64,000 nt of DNA. Source: an uncultured Commensalibacter sp. Its GTDB lineage: Bacteria; Pseudomonadota; Alphaproteobacteria; Acetobacterales; Acetobacteraceae. A model generated the notes under the pieces. It was not told the origin of the DNA, ran no database searches, and saw only the letters and a list, made by a program, of their open reading frames with translations. Positions 45,098 through 54,159 of this stretch are shown in pieces (position 1 is the first letter of the stretch; the number at the start of each line of letters is the position of its first letter). The stretch is taken from the NCBI GenBank assembly GCA_945266285.1, contig CALYOP010000003.1, positions 124,001 through 188,000 of the forward strand, given 5' to 3'. The position numbers and the translations under genes were made by a program.

Positions 45098-46238
45098 TTA
45101 AGCTAAGCGACTTCGAAATAACCTCGAAGCAACGCCAAACGTTACAAAGGCCATAACACCAAGTGGCCAAAACAAGTTTTTCAATTCGTTTATTCCAGCA
45201 CCTTCGAGATAAATACGTTGAGCCAATTCCACACCATATCTTACGGGACTAGTCAGCGTAATATATTGAAAAATCGCTGGCATAGAAGTAATCGGCGTAG
45301 CAAAACCGGATAGAAGAACCATAGGCATAACAAGCGTAAACGAATAAAGCATAGCCTGTTGCATTATCGAAGTCATAGCCGAAACGCACAACCCTATTCC
45401 AATAATAGCAAAATTGAAAATAACCAAAGCCAAGTATAAAAGTATAAACGATCCAGAAAAAGGAATAACAAACCAATTCAACGCAATAAAAAGAATAATT
45501 GAAGATTGGACAAGCCCAACCATTACCGGCGGCCACGATTTCCCATCTTTTTACCGACGTTGCCACAAGTGCTTCATAAGTGCCGCGTTCCCATTCACGT
45601 GCAATGACCAAAGCCGTCAACAAAGTACCAATTAACGTCATTATAAGTGCGGTCACACCGGGAATAAGAAAATACCGGCTTTCCTGTTCGCTATTATACC
45701 AAATACGTGTTTCAGCCGTGGCCAAACCTGCATTTCTACGTATTGCATCACTAGAAAGGAAAGAGAATTCACCTTGCCGTATCGAAGACCAACGACTTAT
45801 GACACTTTCGAGATAACGTTGCCTTATACATGCGGTGTTGGAATCGCGTCCATTTACGATAATCTGAATATGTTCAAATCCATTCGAAGATTCCTTTATT
45901 TTTCGCCGCACTATAGCATCAGTTGCTCCACTGCGAAGCATATGCTCAGCCTCTTGCCATGAATTAACCATTGTTGGATTAAAATATGAGGACAATTTCA
46001 AACTGGTATATAAATCGCGTGTAACCGGAGAAGAATTATCCCGAACGACGACCACCGGTACTAATTTTACATCCAATGAAAGACCAAAACCAAAAAGCAG
46101 CAAAAGTAAAATAGGTAAAATGATACCCAGTGTAAGCGTACTTTTGTCACGCAACATCTGTTTGGTTTCTTTGCGGATCAATGCCCATGCTCTGATTACA
46201 CTTGCGCTATGAAGCTTGGATGTAATTTTTGCATTCAT
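45098..46238 (-). pseudogene. ABC-2 type drug-efflux permease, frameshifted
   Basis: The first frame (from ATG 46238) gives the N-terminal helix, the large periplasmic domain and 'LIMTLIGTLLTALVIAREWERG' / 'TYEALVATSVKRWEIV', then goes out of frame near 45530. The normal sequence resumes in the next frame ('VGLVQSSIILFIALNW', four further helices, stop at 45098). At the break the usual G-K-x-x-P-Y region is missing, so a few bases may be lost rather than one. Together this is one YbhS/YhhJ-like permease of about 370 residues. Its ATG overlaps the ATPase gene. No second permease follows. Confidence 0.85.
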
Positions 46239-47480
46239 GCTGCTTTCTCCTTTTTCGCGGCCCTGGCTTTGGCGACAATATCAATAAAGGCATCTTCCAT
46301 CGTCGGTTCTATACCGGGTTTATGTTCTGCTTTGGCACGTATCGCCTCTGGTGTTCCTAAAGCCAACATAATGCCGCTATCTTGAATTAAAATTCGGTCA
46401 CAATATTCCGCTTCCTCCATAAAATGCGTCGTAACAACAGTCGTAACACCCTGATCAGTCAAACGTGAAATGCGCTTCCAAAAATCCCGCCGTGCCAAAG
46501 GATCCGCACCGCTGGTTGGTTCATCAAGAAAAAGGATCGCCGGTTCATGCAACAGTCCAACCGCCATTGCTAGGCGTTGTTTATAACCACCTGGAAGATT
46601 TTCAGCAGGAGTTTGCAGATATTGTTCAAGAGAAAATTCCGCAATCATTTCTTGAATACGTCTTTTTTTATGCTGCCCTCGCAGACCATAAGCACCAGCA
46701 AAAAAATCCATATTCTCGCGAACACTCAAAGGACCATACAAAGAAAATTTTTGCGCGACATAACCCAAGCGACGACGTGCTTCTTCTCTTGCCTCACGCA
46801 CATCAATACCAGCAACATGCAAACTTCCTTTGCTGGCAGGTAACAATCCACAAAGCATTCGGAACGTCGTCGTTTTACCCGCACCATTTGGACCAAGTAG
46901 CCCAAAAACTTCACCAGGATAAACTGAAAAACTCACATCATTAACGGCTATAAAATCGCCGAAAAAACGTGAAACATTTTTGGTTTGGATAATAGGATCA
47001 TTTTTATCAATGGAATCAAATGAGGTAGAACCCGTATGAGAAGATTCACAATCAGAGAAATTAACCGATATAGAGGAAGAAACCGGCTTCACCATATTTT
47101 CCGATTGTTTTATATGCGATCGTAATAAAAGCATAAAACTGTCTTCAAGACGGGATGGAACTTTTTTGACCTCCATACCTTGTAACAACAATTGTAATGC
47201 GCCGTTTTGTTTTTTTGTTGAAGAATTACAAACGAAACGTACAGTACCACCTTGTGGTACCGCATCAATGATTCCAGGTATTTCTAACAACTTAGCTTGT
47301 AATGAACGTAGTTTTTTATTTGCGGATGGTTTAACGAGATAACTCATTCCTTCCGTTCGGTTTTTGATCGATTCCGGCGTTCCTTTGGCCAAGATTTTTC
47401 CTTCAAAAAGAATTACAATCTCAGCACATTTAGCCGCTTCATCAAGATATGAAGTGCTTACAATGACCGACATGCCCGAT
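46235..47480 (-). pseudogene. Double ABC ATPase (YbhF-like), 5' truncated
   Basis: The open frame reaches 47536, but homology begins only near 47476 inside the first nucleotide-binding domain, after its Walker B ('GMSVIVSTSYLDEAAKC'). The linker and a complete second ATPase domain follow (Walker A GPNGAGKTT, signature 'LPGGYKQRLAMAVG', Walker B 'ILFLDEPTSGADPLARRDFW', 'VVTTHFMEEAEYCDRI'). The intact family has two full domains in about 580 residues, so roughly 180 residues are gone. The adaptor gene that normally precedes it is also absent. The same deletion removes the start of the TetR gene next to it. Confidence 0.85.
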
Positions 47481-47490
47481 CCTCTGGTAA

Positions 47491-48111
47491 GCTGCTGGAC
47501 AGGTATTTGCTGAACGTGGGTTTGCCCAAGCAACAAGCAAAGCGTTTTGCGAACGGGCCGGAACCAACAGCACTGCTGTAAACTATTATTTTGGCGGAAA
47601 AGAAAATCTGTATGAAGCGGTATTGGTAGAAGCCCACCGGCAATTGGCCAGTTTGGAAGATCTGAATCAAACCATTGATTCTGATGATTCTCCAGAACAA
47701 AAACTACGTTCTGTTTTGCAGCAGATGTTAAAAACAGCCGCGACTTCTCAGGAACTTTGGGGAATCAAAATATATCTACGTGAACTTGCCTCACCTTCAC
47801 CCCTTGCTACTAAGAATATGACCACCACCGTTCTTCCCAAAGCCAAGAAATTACGCGTTCTTATTCAAGAAATAACCGGATTGCCTTGTGAATCAGCACA
47901 ATTACAACGGGCAACGGCCTTTGTCGTTATTCCGTGTTTAAGCATGATCATGTTTCCAGAATCGTTACGAATACGGGTTCTTCCTGCTTCAGCGACGAAT
48001 TCAGAAGGGTTACTTGAAGATATGCTGACCTATGCACTTGGCGGGCTTAATGCGTTGAGTAAACCCAAATCGGCTTCATTTACTCACAAAAAAAGAAAAC
48101 ATCGGAAATAA
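47491..48111 (+). pseudogene. TetR/CecR-like regulator, 5' truncated
   Basis: Directly after an in-frame TAA (47488-47490) the plus-strand frame reads 'AAGQVFAERGFAQATSKAF', then 'CERAGTNSTAVNYYFGGKEN', which is a TetR helix-turn-helix lacking about its first 10-15 residues and any start. The C-terminal domain (to 48111) resembles that of CecR/YbiH regulators, which control ybhGFSR-type efflux genes. Gene order therefore fits: a regulator divergent from its own efflux operon, with everything between lost. A TTG at 47623 would only make a protein without the DNA-binding domain. Confidence 0.85.
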
Positions 48112-48480
48112 TTCTAGCTTTCTTTTTTTTTTACATTTTATATCATGGACAAGCGTAATAGACTTCAAAAACCATAACCTTTTTGGTTATATTCGCTGCA
48201 CTTTTCCTTAAAAACATAGTCACAAAATAGTATTTTACTATATTAAAATAGCTTATCTTTATTTAGAAATTAATTCTATTTATTGTAATCTCGTGTCCTT
48301 TTAGAAAAAAATTAATGACCTGATTAAAAAAAAAGAAATTGAATAATTATCGGATAAAAGATTTATTGCATAAATAATTATTTTATGTTCAAAACTAATA
48401 ATAAAATTAATCAAAAAATATCTTGACTATTATATAAAACGGTTACCAAGTAATTTTATTATTAGACGAGTGTGTTAATC
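48112..48480. other. AT-rich intergenic region
   Basis: About 370 bases, very AT-rich, no gene seen. It probably contains the promoter of the DUF1919-like gene; no clear operator found. Confidence 0.5.
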
Positions 48481-49026
48481 ATGAATAAACCCATTATAAA
48501 GACTATCGTATCAAACAATTGTTTTGGTATAGCGATGCTACATAAACTTCATATGCAATTTAAAAATCCAATGATGAATTTATGGACCCCTCCATGTCAT
48601 TATATTAAACTAATTTCTAATTTTAGAGAAAATATACAAAAACAAATTATTTTTTCTTATAATGATGAAAAGAAATTTGGATATCCTGTTGGATATATTG
48701 ACGATATTCCACTTTATTTTACGCATTATCAAAACAAAGATGAAATCATTAGTGCTTGGAAAAGAAGAACGCTGAGATTACCGGAATCCGATAATGAAAT
48801 TTTATTTCAAATATCAGAGCGAGACGGCTTTTCACAAGATGATTTTTTAAGGTTTTCTAATTTACCCTATGCAAATAAGCTTTTGGTATGTTTGAATAAA
48901 TCTCGTTATATAAATGGAAATCTATTCGTTTTTGAAACCGGTGAAACTGGGCATGAAGTCGGTGTTGGTCCTATTGTTGCTGATTTAGTATTTAACCAAA
49001 TGATACAACATTATCACTTTGTTTAA
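48481..49026 (+). CDS. DUF1919-like protein
   Basis: 181 residues. Pattern resembles DUF1919: 'IVSNNCFGIAMLHKLHMQFK' near the start, then a mid-part 'YPVGYIDDIPLYFTHYQNKD', 'AWKRRTLRL', 'ISERDGFSQDDFLRFSNLPY' and 'NKLLVCLNKS'. DUF1919 proteins are found with exopolysaccharide and glycosyltransferase genes; no activity is established. No signal peptide or membrane helix. ATG 48481 is preferred over GTG 48472. The gene stands alone in an accessory region, with AT-richer codon use than the core genes. Confidence 0.75.
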   Translation: MNKPIIKTIVSNNCFGIAMLHKLHMQFKNPMMNLWTPPCHYIKLISNFRENIQKQIIFSYNDEKKFGYPVGYIDDIPLYFTHYQNKDEIISAWKRRTLRLPESDNEILFQISERDGFSQDDFLRFSNLPYANKLLVCLNKSRYINGNLFVFETGETGHEVGVGPIVADLVFNQMIQHYHFV

Positions 49027-49579
49027 ATTATTAAAAAAATAAAATTAACATATAATATTAATCGCAATAGTGAATACAGAATACTTTATATCATTGAGTT
49101 AAACTGAAAATTATTGCTGATCAGCTTGCTAAAATTATTTACAATAACTTTTTCAACATAATTTTCAGAATCAAGATGAATACGCTAAATTTAATTAATG
49201 TTCGTTGAATCAAAACTCTTTTTACTCATAATGTTTTTATCCAATTATCAAAATAATTTCTAGAATTTAACTCAAATAGGTTTCCTTGAAACACACATCG
49301 AAACTGAGTCAGGTAGAAATCACCCCTATCGCAATAGATGTTCCCGCCAAACCCCTTAGCCTTTTTAGATAGATTGATAAATGATATTACGAGATATGGG
49401 AGGGATATTCATTCTAAAATAAAATAAGACCTGCTCATTAGGCATAATTTTACGCACTGTAAAATAATTTCATATTCGTTATAAAAATTTGTTGCATTTC
49501 CGGTACAATCACGGTAACGTTACAAATTTAGCCGAGTCTACAAATCTAATAAGTATTATTAATCACAAGGAACATCTAT
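49027..49579. other. Intergenic region with a GC-richer patch, upstream of the GG-leader peptide
   Basis: Mostly AT-rich. At about 49285-49405 there is a distinctly GC-richer patch that reads as an open frame of about 60 codons on the minus strand without a start codon ('NLSKKAKGFGGNIY'...). It may be a remnant of a lost gene or mobile element; I cannot identify it. A perfect palindrome GTAACGTTAC lies at 49514-49523, about 55 bases before the peptide gene. Confidence 0.4.
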
Positions 49580-49771
49580 ATGTTAAAAAAACTTCTTATC
49601 TCTAAATCTGGTAAATCTGCTTCTGCAGCATCAATGGAAACAGTTCAGATGCGCGAACTTACAACAACAGAAGTAAAAGATATCGCTGGCGGTTTTGGAG
49701 TCCAATGGGGTCATACCCATAACAGTTTTTGGATTAAACCTTTTTTAGGAAGAAGACCTGGTCGCGGCTAA
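49580..49771 (+). CDS. Putative bacteriocin/RiPP-like precursor peptide with double-glycine leader
   Basis: 63 residues. The leader region 'MRELTTTEVKDIAGG' (24-38) has the form of double-glycine leaders of class II bacteriocins and related secreted peptides (M-R-E-L-T/S...E-V...G-G). Cutting after Gly38 would release a 25-residue basic, aromatic core (39-63) with two tryptophans, two histidines and the end GRRPGRG. A basic N-terminal extension (1-23) precedes the classic leader. Strong support for a real gene: AAGGA 7-8 bases before ATG and a near-perfect terminator after the stop. No immunity gene, modifying enzyme or C39 peptidase-transporter lies nearby, so the maturation route is unknown. 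Confidence 0.7.
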   Translation: MLKKLLISKSGKSASAASMETVQMRELTTTEVKDIAGGFGVQWGHTHNSFWIKPFLGRRPGRG

Positions 49772-49791
49772 TAATCTCTTAAACGATGATA

Positions 49792-49826
49792 AAAAAATCT
49801 GTAAATGAAAATTTACAGTTTTTTTT
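49792..49826 (+). terminator. Strong terminator after the GG-leader peptide gene
   Basis: CTGTAAAT-GAAA-ATTTACAG followed by eight T and preceded by seven A: an 8-bp stem with GAAA tetraloop that can work in both directions. Confidence 0.9.
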
Positions 49827-50306
49827 AGATTGTTTATATAAAAATAGATAAGCCAATTCTATGAAAATACATCTTATGACCATAGAAAAATAATAAAATT
49901 ATAAATGTATTGTCATAATAAAAAGAAATATAATTACTAATTTATTTAATCGTAATAATATTTTTCAGCTATAAACCTAAATAGAACCTATTTTAAAATG
50001 TTTCTATTATCGATATCACTAATATTTTCTTAATGATATATACGTCCGTCGCTGTTCTCACGAGAGAATTCATATTTTTTATTAATTCTTTGTTATATTG
50101 TTTTAAGAAGCTCAGTTGCTTCGACTAGTCTAACTAATTCTTATAATATGATTAAGGAATATGATTTTCATCACTTCACTTATTTTCTTTATTTAATCAA
50201 ATAAAATAACTCAAATGATTACCTCTATAAAACAAATAAAGAAAAGCCGTTTATAAAGGTAATTATTCTTTAATACTGGATGCAACGTAAAAAATATTAT
50301 TTGAGT
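49827..50306. other. AT-rich intergenic region between convergent units
   Basis: About 480 bases between the peptide terminator and the end of the DUF3995 gene. No reading frame or clear terminator for the minus-strand operon was seen. Confidence 0.45.
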
Positions 50307-50752
50307 TTATATACTGAGATTATTGATTTCATAGAGGAAAACAGTAAGACACAATAGAGCTACAATCAAGCAAAGTGGTACATAAAAAATAGTGTCCATA
50401 AAAAAGAACTTATTCTTTACTTTCTTTTTAAATAGACCAACCATCTTAAAATCACCAATTGCTCTGGCAAAAAAGGCTATAAATAAAAAAAGAAATATAA
50501 AATATGAGTAATGAAATGTTTTTTGTATATCGTAAAAAAAACATAAAATTACAAATAATAACAGAAAAGTTCCTGCAACGATGAATGCCCCTCTCTTTCC
50601 TGGATAGAAATATAATTCTCCTTGAGGATCACGGGGCAAAACAAAATCTAGAAAAATTTTTCCACCACCCCCCCAATAGAAGTGTATCAGAAAGACAAGG
50701 AGAAAAAAAAATCAAGTGAATAAAGTATAAGCGTAATAGAATGCTGTGTCAT
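50307..50752 (-). pseudogene. DUF3995-like membrane protein, frame broken at a run of nine T
   Basis: ATG 50752 overlaps the stop of the FabG-like gene as ATGA. The first 15-16 codons (MTQHSITLILYSLDF) run into T9 at about 50702-50710 and stop soon after. With one more T the frame continues through 'LLVFLIHFYWGGGGKIFLDF', 'VLPRDPQGELYFYPGKRG' and three further helices to the stop at 50307, giving 148 residues. The H-x-Y-W...GG...LP...G...F.PG pattern is that of DUF3995. 446 bases is one short of a whole number of codons, as expected for a single-base loss. Last gene of the ketosynthase operon. Sequencing error, slippage or phase variation are all possible. Confidence 0.75.
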
Positions 50753-51492
50753 ATTGTCAATCCTCCATCAATTACAAATTCTTGACCGGTTATATATCTA
50801 CTTTTGTCGGATAAAAGATAATCAACAAGATAATAAATCTCCACGGGATCAGCAAATCTGCGTAAAGGTATTGTTTTAATAATATCCTTCTTTTGTTCTG
50901 ACAATAAATCGGTCATATCCGTTTCCACAAACCCAGGAAGAATAGCATTCACCGTTATTTTAAATCGGCTTAATTCCTGCGCTAAAGATCGTGAAAAACC
51001 AAGCATAGCAGCCTTACTTGCAGAATAATTTGTTTGGCCGATCACGCCTTTTATTGCCGCAATAGAGGACATAAAAATAATAGAACCACATTTTTCTTGA
51101 ATAATATGTGGAACCATATGATGAAGTATCCCAAAAGTACCATTTAAATTGTTATCAATAACGCCATACCAATTTTCAGGACTCATTTTAAGAAATATAT
51201 TATCGCGCGTGATACCCGCATTACAAATGATTCCATATGGCGTTCCCAGTTTGTCAATAAGTTGACTACATAAGGCTTTGGTACAATCAATATCTCTGAC
51301 ATCACATTTTTCTGCAATGACATTGCCATGATCCTTCATCGCATTAATGTTATTCGTTAACGCTTGTGCTTTTTCTTCAGAATTAGCATAGGTGAAAACC
51401 ATATCATAATCACGGGATAAATTCGTTACTAACGCTTTTCCAATACCTCGGCTTCCGCCAGTCACAAGAACCCATCTATTTTTTTTTCGCAT
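50749..51492 (-). CDS. FabG-like 3-oxoacyl-ACP reductase (SDR)
   Basis: 247 residues with the classical SDR plan: 'VTGGSRGIGKAL' cofactor motif (10-21), 'ICNAGITRDN' (the NNAG region), 'IIFMSSIAAIKG' with the catalytic serine, and Y-x3-K in 'TNYSASKAAMLGFSRS'. It ends with 'GQEFVIDGGLTI', typical of FabG. It would reduce the 3-ketoacyl-ACP made by the operon's ketosynthase. 2 bases separate it from the CrtI-like gene and ATGA couples it to the DUF3995 gene. It is not clustered with fabD or other core fatty-acid genes, so it is a pathway-specific copy. Confidence 0.9.
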   Translation of the reverse strand: MRKKNRWVLVTGGSRGIGKALVTNLSRDYDMVFTYANSEEKAQALTNNINAMKDHGNVIAEKCDVRDIDCTKALCSQLIDKLGTPYGIICNAGITRDNIFLKMSPENWYGVIDNNLNGTFGILHHMVPHIIQEKCGSIIFMSSIAAIKGVIGQTNYSASKAAMLGFSRSLAQELSRFKITVNAILPGFVETDMTDLLSEQKKDIIKTIPLRRFADPVEIYYLVDYLLSDKSRYITGQEFVIDGGLTI

Positions 51493-51494
51493 TA

Positions 51495-52997
51495 TTATTC
51501 CTCCATTTGTGACGACATATGACCGAAGGCAATAGTCGCCTCATAACCCCCACCAGAAACCCATTGACTCATAATTTGAATATTGTCACAAAGCTTTAGA
51601 GGAATTCTTGCACTTTTTCCGGAGACTAGATAACCAAATCCAGAACCATTTGTATTGTTTGTATATCTTTTATAAGTTTTTGGAGAAGCTACCTCTACAT
51701 ACTTTATCGCATCACGAACTCGAGGAAAATGGTCGATTAGTCTTTTTAATATTAATGACTGCACACGTAATTTTTTTTCTTTATACGGTTGTGTTTTACG
51801 TTCTGGCCAATGTTCAATCCGATCAAGAACATTAATAACAATGACTTTTCCATGATTAGGTGCCAACAAATGATAATTTGTTACTTCTATCGTGGATAAT
51901 TCCCAATAAGCCTTTTCATTAAGTGCTGCATCTTGTGGGTTTGCTCTAGCACGATCGCGATAAGATTTAGCCATATCACAATCTGGAGATAAAATAATCA
52001 TCTCTTCAACCGTAAGACCAAGCTTTTCTGGCGCTTCATTTAAAATAATATATAATGTCGTTGTTGAATTAGCTATCTCTGGAAGCTGATCCTGTTCAAG
52101 ATGAATACACTCTCTTTCTCGCTGATTCATTAACGATAAAACATATTCATGAGAGGTATTAAAAACAAATTTGTTTGCCGTATAAGTTGCTTTATGGGTT
52201 TCTATTTTCTCGCATCTCGTACCATCAGAACTGAGATGAATTTTTTCAACGGTTTCTCTTAATTTAAAAGTTCCGCCTAATTTCTCTATTTCTTTTCGGA
52301 AAAAATCTGAAATGCCTTGTGAACCACTTGTTGGATAAGCAGTTCTATTAAAAAAACTTGCATACCAAACATGAAGAAAATACAAATAACTAGCCTGTTC
52401 TGGGAATGCTCCAACATATATACATGGAACGGCAATCATTTCACGTAACAAACTATTTTTAAATTTTTCTTTTAATTTGTCATAAACGGTTATGCCTTTT
52501 AAATTCTTATGTGCAAAACGTAAGCGTTTGAAATCAGGTTCATAATTACCCATTAAGATTTCATGCTGCATATAAGAATCATAACCATACGTCATAACAT
52601 CTGAAAAAAAATCATCCAGAGCCAACATATTGTCTTCATCACAATAGTTTTTCAATGCTTCAATAAGAGAAGACATGTCGTGATGAAAATGTATCTTTCC
52701 TTTTTCAGTGGACGCCATGAACATAACATCTGGATAAACCATCTGTAATTCAGATAACATCCCGTAACTCTCCAGAAGTTTCCGGAGGTTCCCATTCTTT
52801 CCCATACCCGTTAATTTATGCAAACTTACATCAAGTATCGAATCTTGATTAGGTCTGGTGAAACAAGTTGAGTAACCTCCAACTAGCCTATGTTTTTCAA
52901 TAATAAGCACCCGTTTAGTAGGATCTTTTTTAAGAAGGCTCAGGACATAACTGAGTACCGTTATACCTGAACCTGTGCAGATTATATCATAATCCAT
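51495..52997 (-). CDS. CrtI-like FAD-dependent oxidoreductase / desaturase
   Basis: 500 residues. N-terminal dinucleotide fold 'YDIICTGSGITVLSYVLSLL', with the third glycine position occupied by T/V, and 'VLIIEKHRLVGGYSTCF', as in phytoene desaturase and retinol-saturase-like enzymes. A middle 'TSGSQGISDFFRKEIEKLGG' with the substrate channel follows, and a C-terminal flavin region ('QIMSQWVSGGGYEATIAFG'). It may desaturate or isomerise an acyl chain. ATG 52997 overlaps the diiron oxygenase stop as TAATG; a start at 53012 is also open. It is not near any carotenoid gene, so a role on the ACP-bound product is inferred. Confidence 0.8.
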   Translation of the reverse strand: MDYDIICTGSGITVLSYVLSLLKKDPTKRVLIIEKHRLVGGYSTCFTRPNQDSILDVSLHKLTGMGKNGNLRKLLESYGMLSELQMVYPDVMFMASTEKGKIHFHHDMSSLIEALKNYCDEDNMLALDDFFSDVMTYGYDSYMQHEILMGNYEPDFKRLRFAHKNLKGITVYDKLKEKFKNSLLREMIAVPCIYVGAFPEQASYLYFLHVWYASFFNRTAYPTSGSQGISDFFRKEIEKLGGTFKLRETVEKIHLSSDGTRCEKIETHKATYTANKFVFNTSHEYVLSLMNQRERECIHLEQDQLPEIANSTTTLYIILNEAPEKLGLTVEEMIILSPDCDMAKSYRDRARANPQDAALNEKAYWELSTIEVTNYHLLAPNHGKVIVINVLDRIEHWPERKTQPYKEKKLRVQSLILKRLIDHFPRVRDAIKYVEVASPKTYKRYTNNTNGSGFGYLVSGKSARIPLKLCDNIQIMSQWVSGGGYEATIAFGHMSSQMEE

Positions 52998-53917
52998 TAT
53001 ACCCAAGAACAAATTCCCAGTTGTTTATACCACTCTAATTGTTCAGCAAATCGTATTGCATTTATTTTTTTATTATTTTCAGAGTTTCTTATTTCACTGA
53101 TTGTTTTTTCGTCGTTTAAATCAAACGGCAATTGAAAGCTAACTCTTTTTTGCAAGTCATTATTACATGTAATTAAATCAAGTAATGAAGTAAGTTGCTT
53201 TGAAATGATTTGCCGAACGACGTTTTTTTCACTTTCAGGTGCTTTAGAAAACCAGTTATTTACGATTCTTCTTCCAAAAGTAATATGTCTTACTTCTTCT
53301 TTATGATGTTCAAAAAACATCTTTGCTGTTACAGGTTCTACATCAGCATTTTGCGTTGTAAAAATAGCATTTGTTTCGGCAGCCCATTCAAGTGTAAGCG
53401 TTGATAAAATACCAACAACAGGATGAACCGCAGGCAGCATTTTAAGGAAACCAGTATAGCTGTCCGATGGCGCAGGCCAGATTTCCTCATTTGTAAGTGC
53501 AAGCCATTTTCTAAAGATAAGCGTATGTACGATCTCTTCTTTTGAAAAAATCATTAAATATTCATAAGTTTCTTTAGAAAACCCTTCTCTATATTGATTA
53601 ATATATCCGACATAAAGCGGAGGAAGCGATTGCTCAAGAAATATAAACATGGATACGTCGCGTGCGACTTCAGCCCACAAAACTTCAAGCTTTTGTTTTT
53701 CATCCAACATATCCCAGTATTTTGTACCGTAACACCATGCACAATCTACTTTTTTAGGATACTTCGTTTTATCGATAACGGTATCATTATCGATAATAGA
53801 ATTAAGAGATAAACTTTTCTCATTTGATACACTAACCAAATTCTGTATTGCTTTTGAATCTGGTGCTGTAAAATCAAAAATTCTGTTTGTATTGATATTT
53901 ATTTGATCGAGTTGCAT
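52997..53917 (-). CDS. AurF-family diiron oxygenase
   Basis: 306 residues. All expected iron ligands of the AurF (p-aminobenzoate N-oxygenase) fold can be placed: a glutamate in 'EVARDVSMFIFLEQ', E-x-x-H in 'SKEEIVHTLIF', a glutamate in 'TLEWAAETNAIF' and H-x3-E-x2-H in 'FEHHKEEVRHITFGRR', which is the same spacing as AurF H223/E227/H230. Family members oxidise amines to nitro or nitroso groups or hydroxylate substrates, in some pathways on carrier-bound intermediates. Here it follows the ACP gene by 5 bases, so an acyl-ACP substrate is likely. There is no obvious amine-supplying gene, so desaturation or hydroxylation is as likely as N-oxidation. Confidence 0.82.
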   Translation of the reverse strand: MQLDQININTNRIFDFTAPDSKAIQNLVSVSNEKSLSLNSIIDNDTVIDKTKYPKKVDCAWCYGTKYWDMLDEKQKLEVLWAEVARDVSMFIFLEQSLPPLYVGYINQYREGFSKETYEYLMIFSKEEIVHTLIFRKWLALTNEEIWPAPSDSYTGFLKMLPAVHPVVGILSTLTLEWAAETNAIFTTQNADVEPVTAKMFFEHHKEEVRHITFGRRIVNNWFSKAPESEKNVVRQIISKQLTSLLDLITCNNDLQKRVSFQLPFDLNDEKTISEIRNSENNKKINAIRFAEQLEWYKQLGICSWV

Positions 53918-53922
53918 TTTTC

Positions 53923-54156
53923 TTACTCACGTTTATCTATGTAGTCACACATTTCAATGAACATCGTTTTTTCATTGAAAAAATTATTATTCATAGTGAA
54001 GTCAAACTTCTTTTTCACAGCTACCTGTAATTCTACAAAATCAAGGCTATCAAAGTTAAGTTCTTTAATAAGCGTGTCTTTTTTGATGTCTTTCACATCG
54101 ATATCCTTGATATCAGCAACTGTTTCGGCCATATAATTAAAAGTATTATCTGTCAT
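53923..54156 (-). CDS. Acyl carrier protein
   Basis: 77 residues, acidic and helical, with the phosphopantetheine serine at position 37 in 'LNFDSLDFVELQ'. It differs from the usual AcpP core (D-S-L-D-T-V-E): here F-D-S-L-D-F-V-E, as in dedicated type II ACPs of secondary pathways. It is flanked 3 bases away by the dehydratase gene and 5 bases by the diiron oxygenase gene. The Sfp-type transferase at 44.2-44.9 kb or the genome's AcpS could activate it. Confidence 0.92.
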   Translation of the reverse strand: MTDNTFNYMAETVADIKDIDVKDIKKDTLIKELNFDSLDFVELQVAVKKKFDFTMNNNFFNEKTMFIEMCDYIDKRE

Positions 54157-54159
54157 AAT

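Noticed and set aside
45078-45102. Terminator after the efflux permease
   Set aside because: A 9-bp inverted repeat overlaps the stop codon, but its stem is A/T-rich and lacks a T-run; too weak to call.
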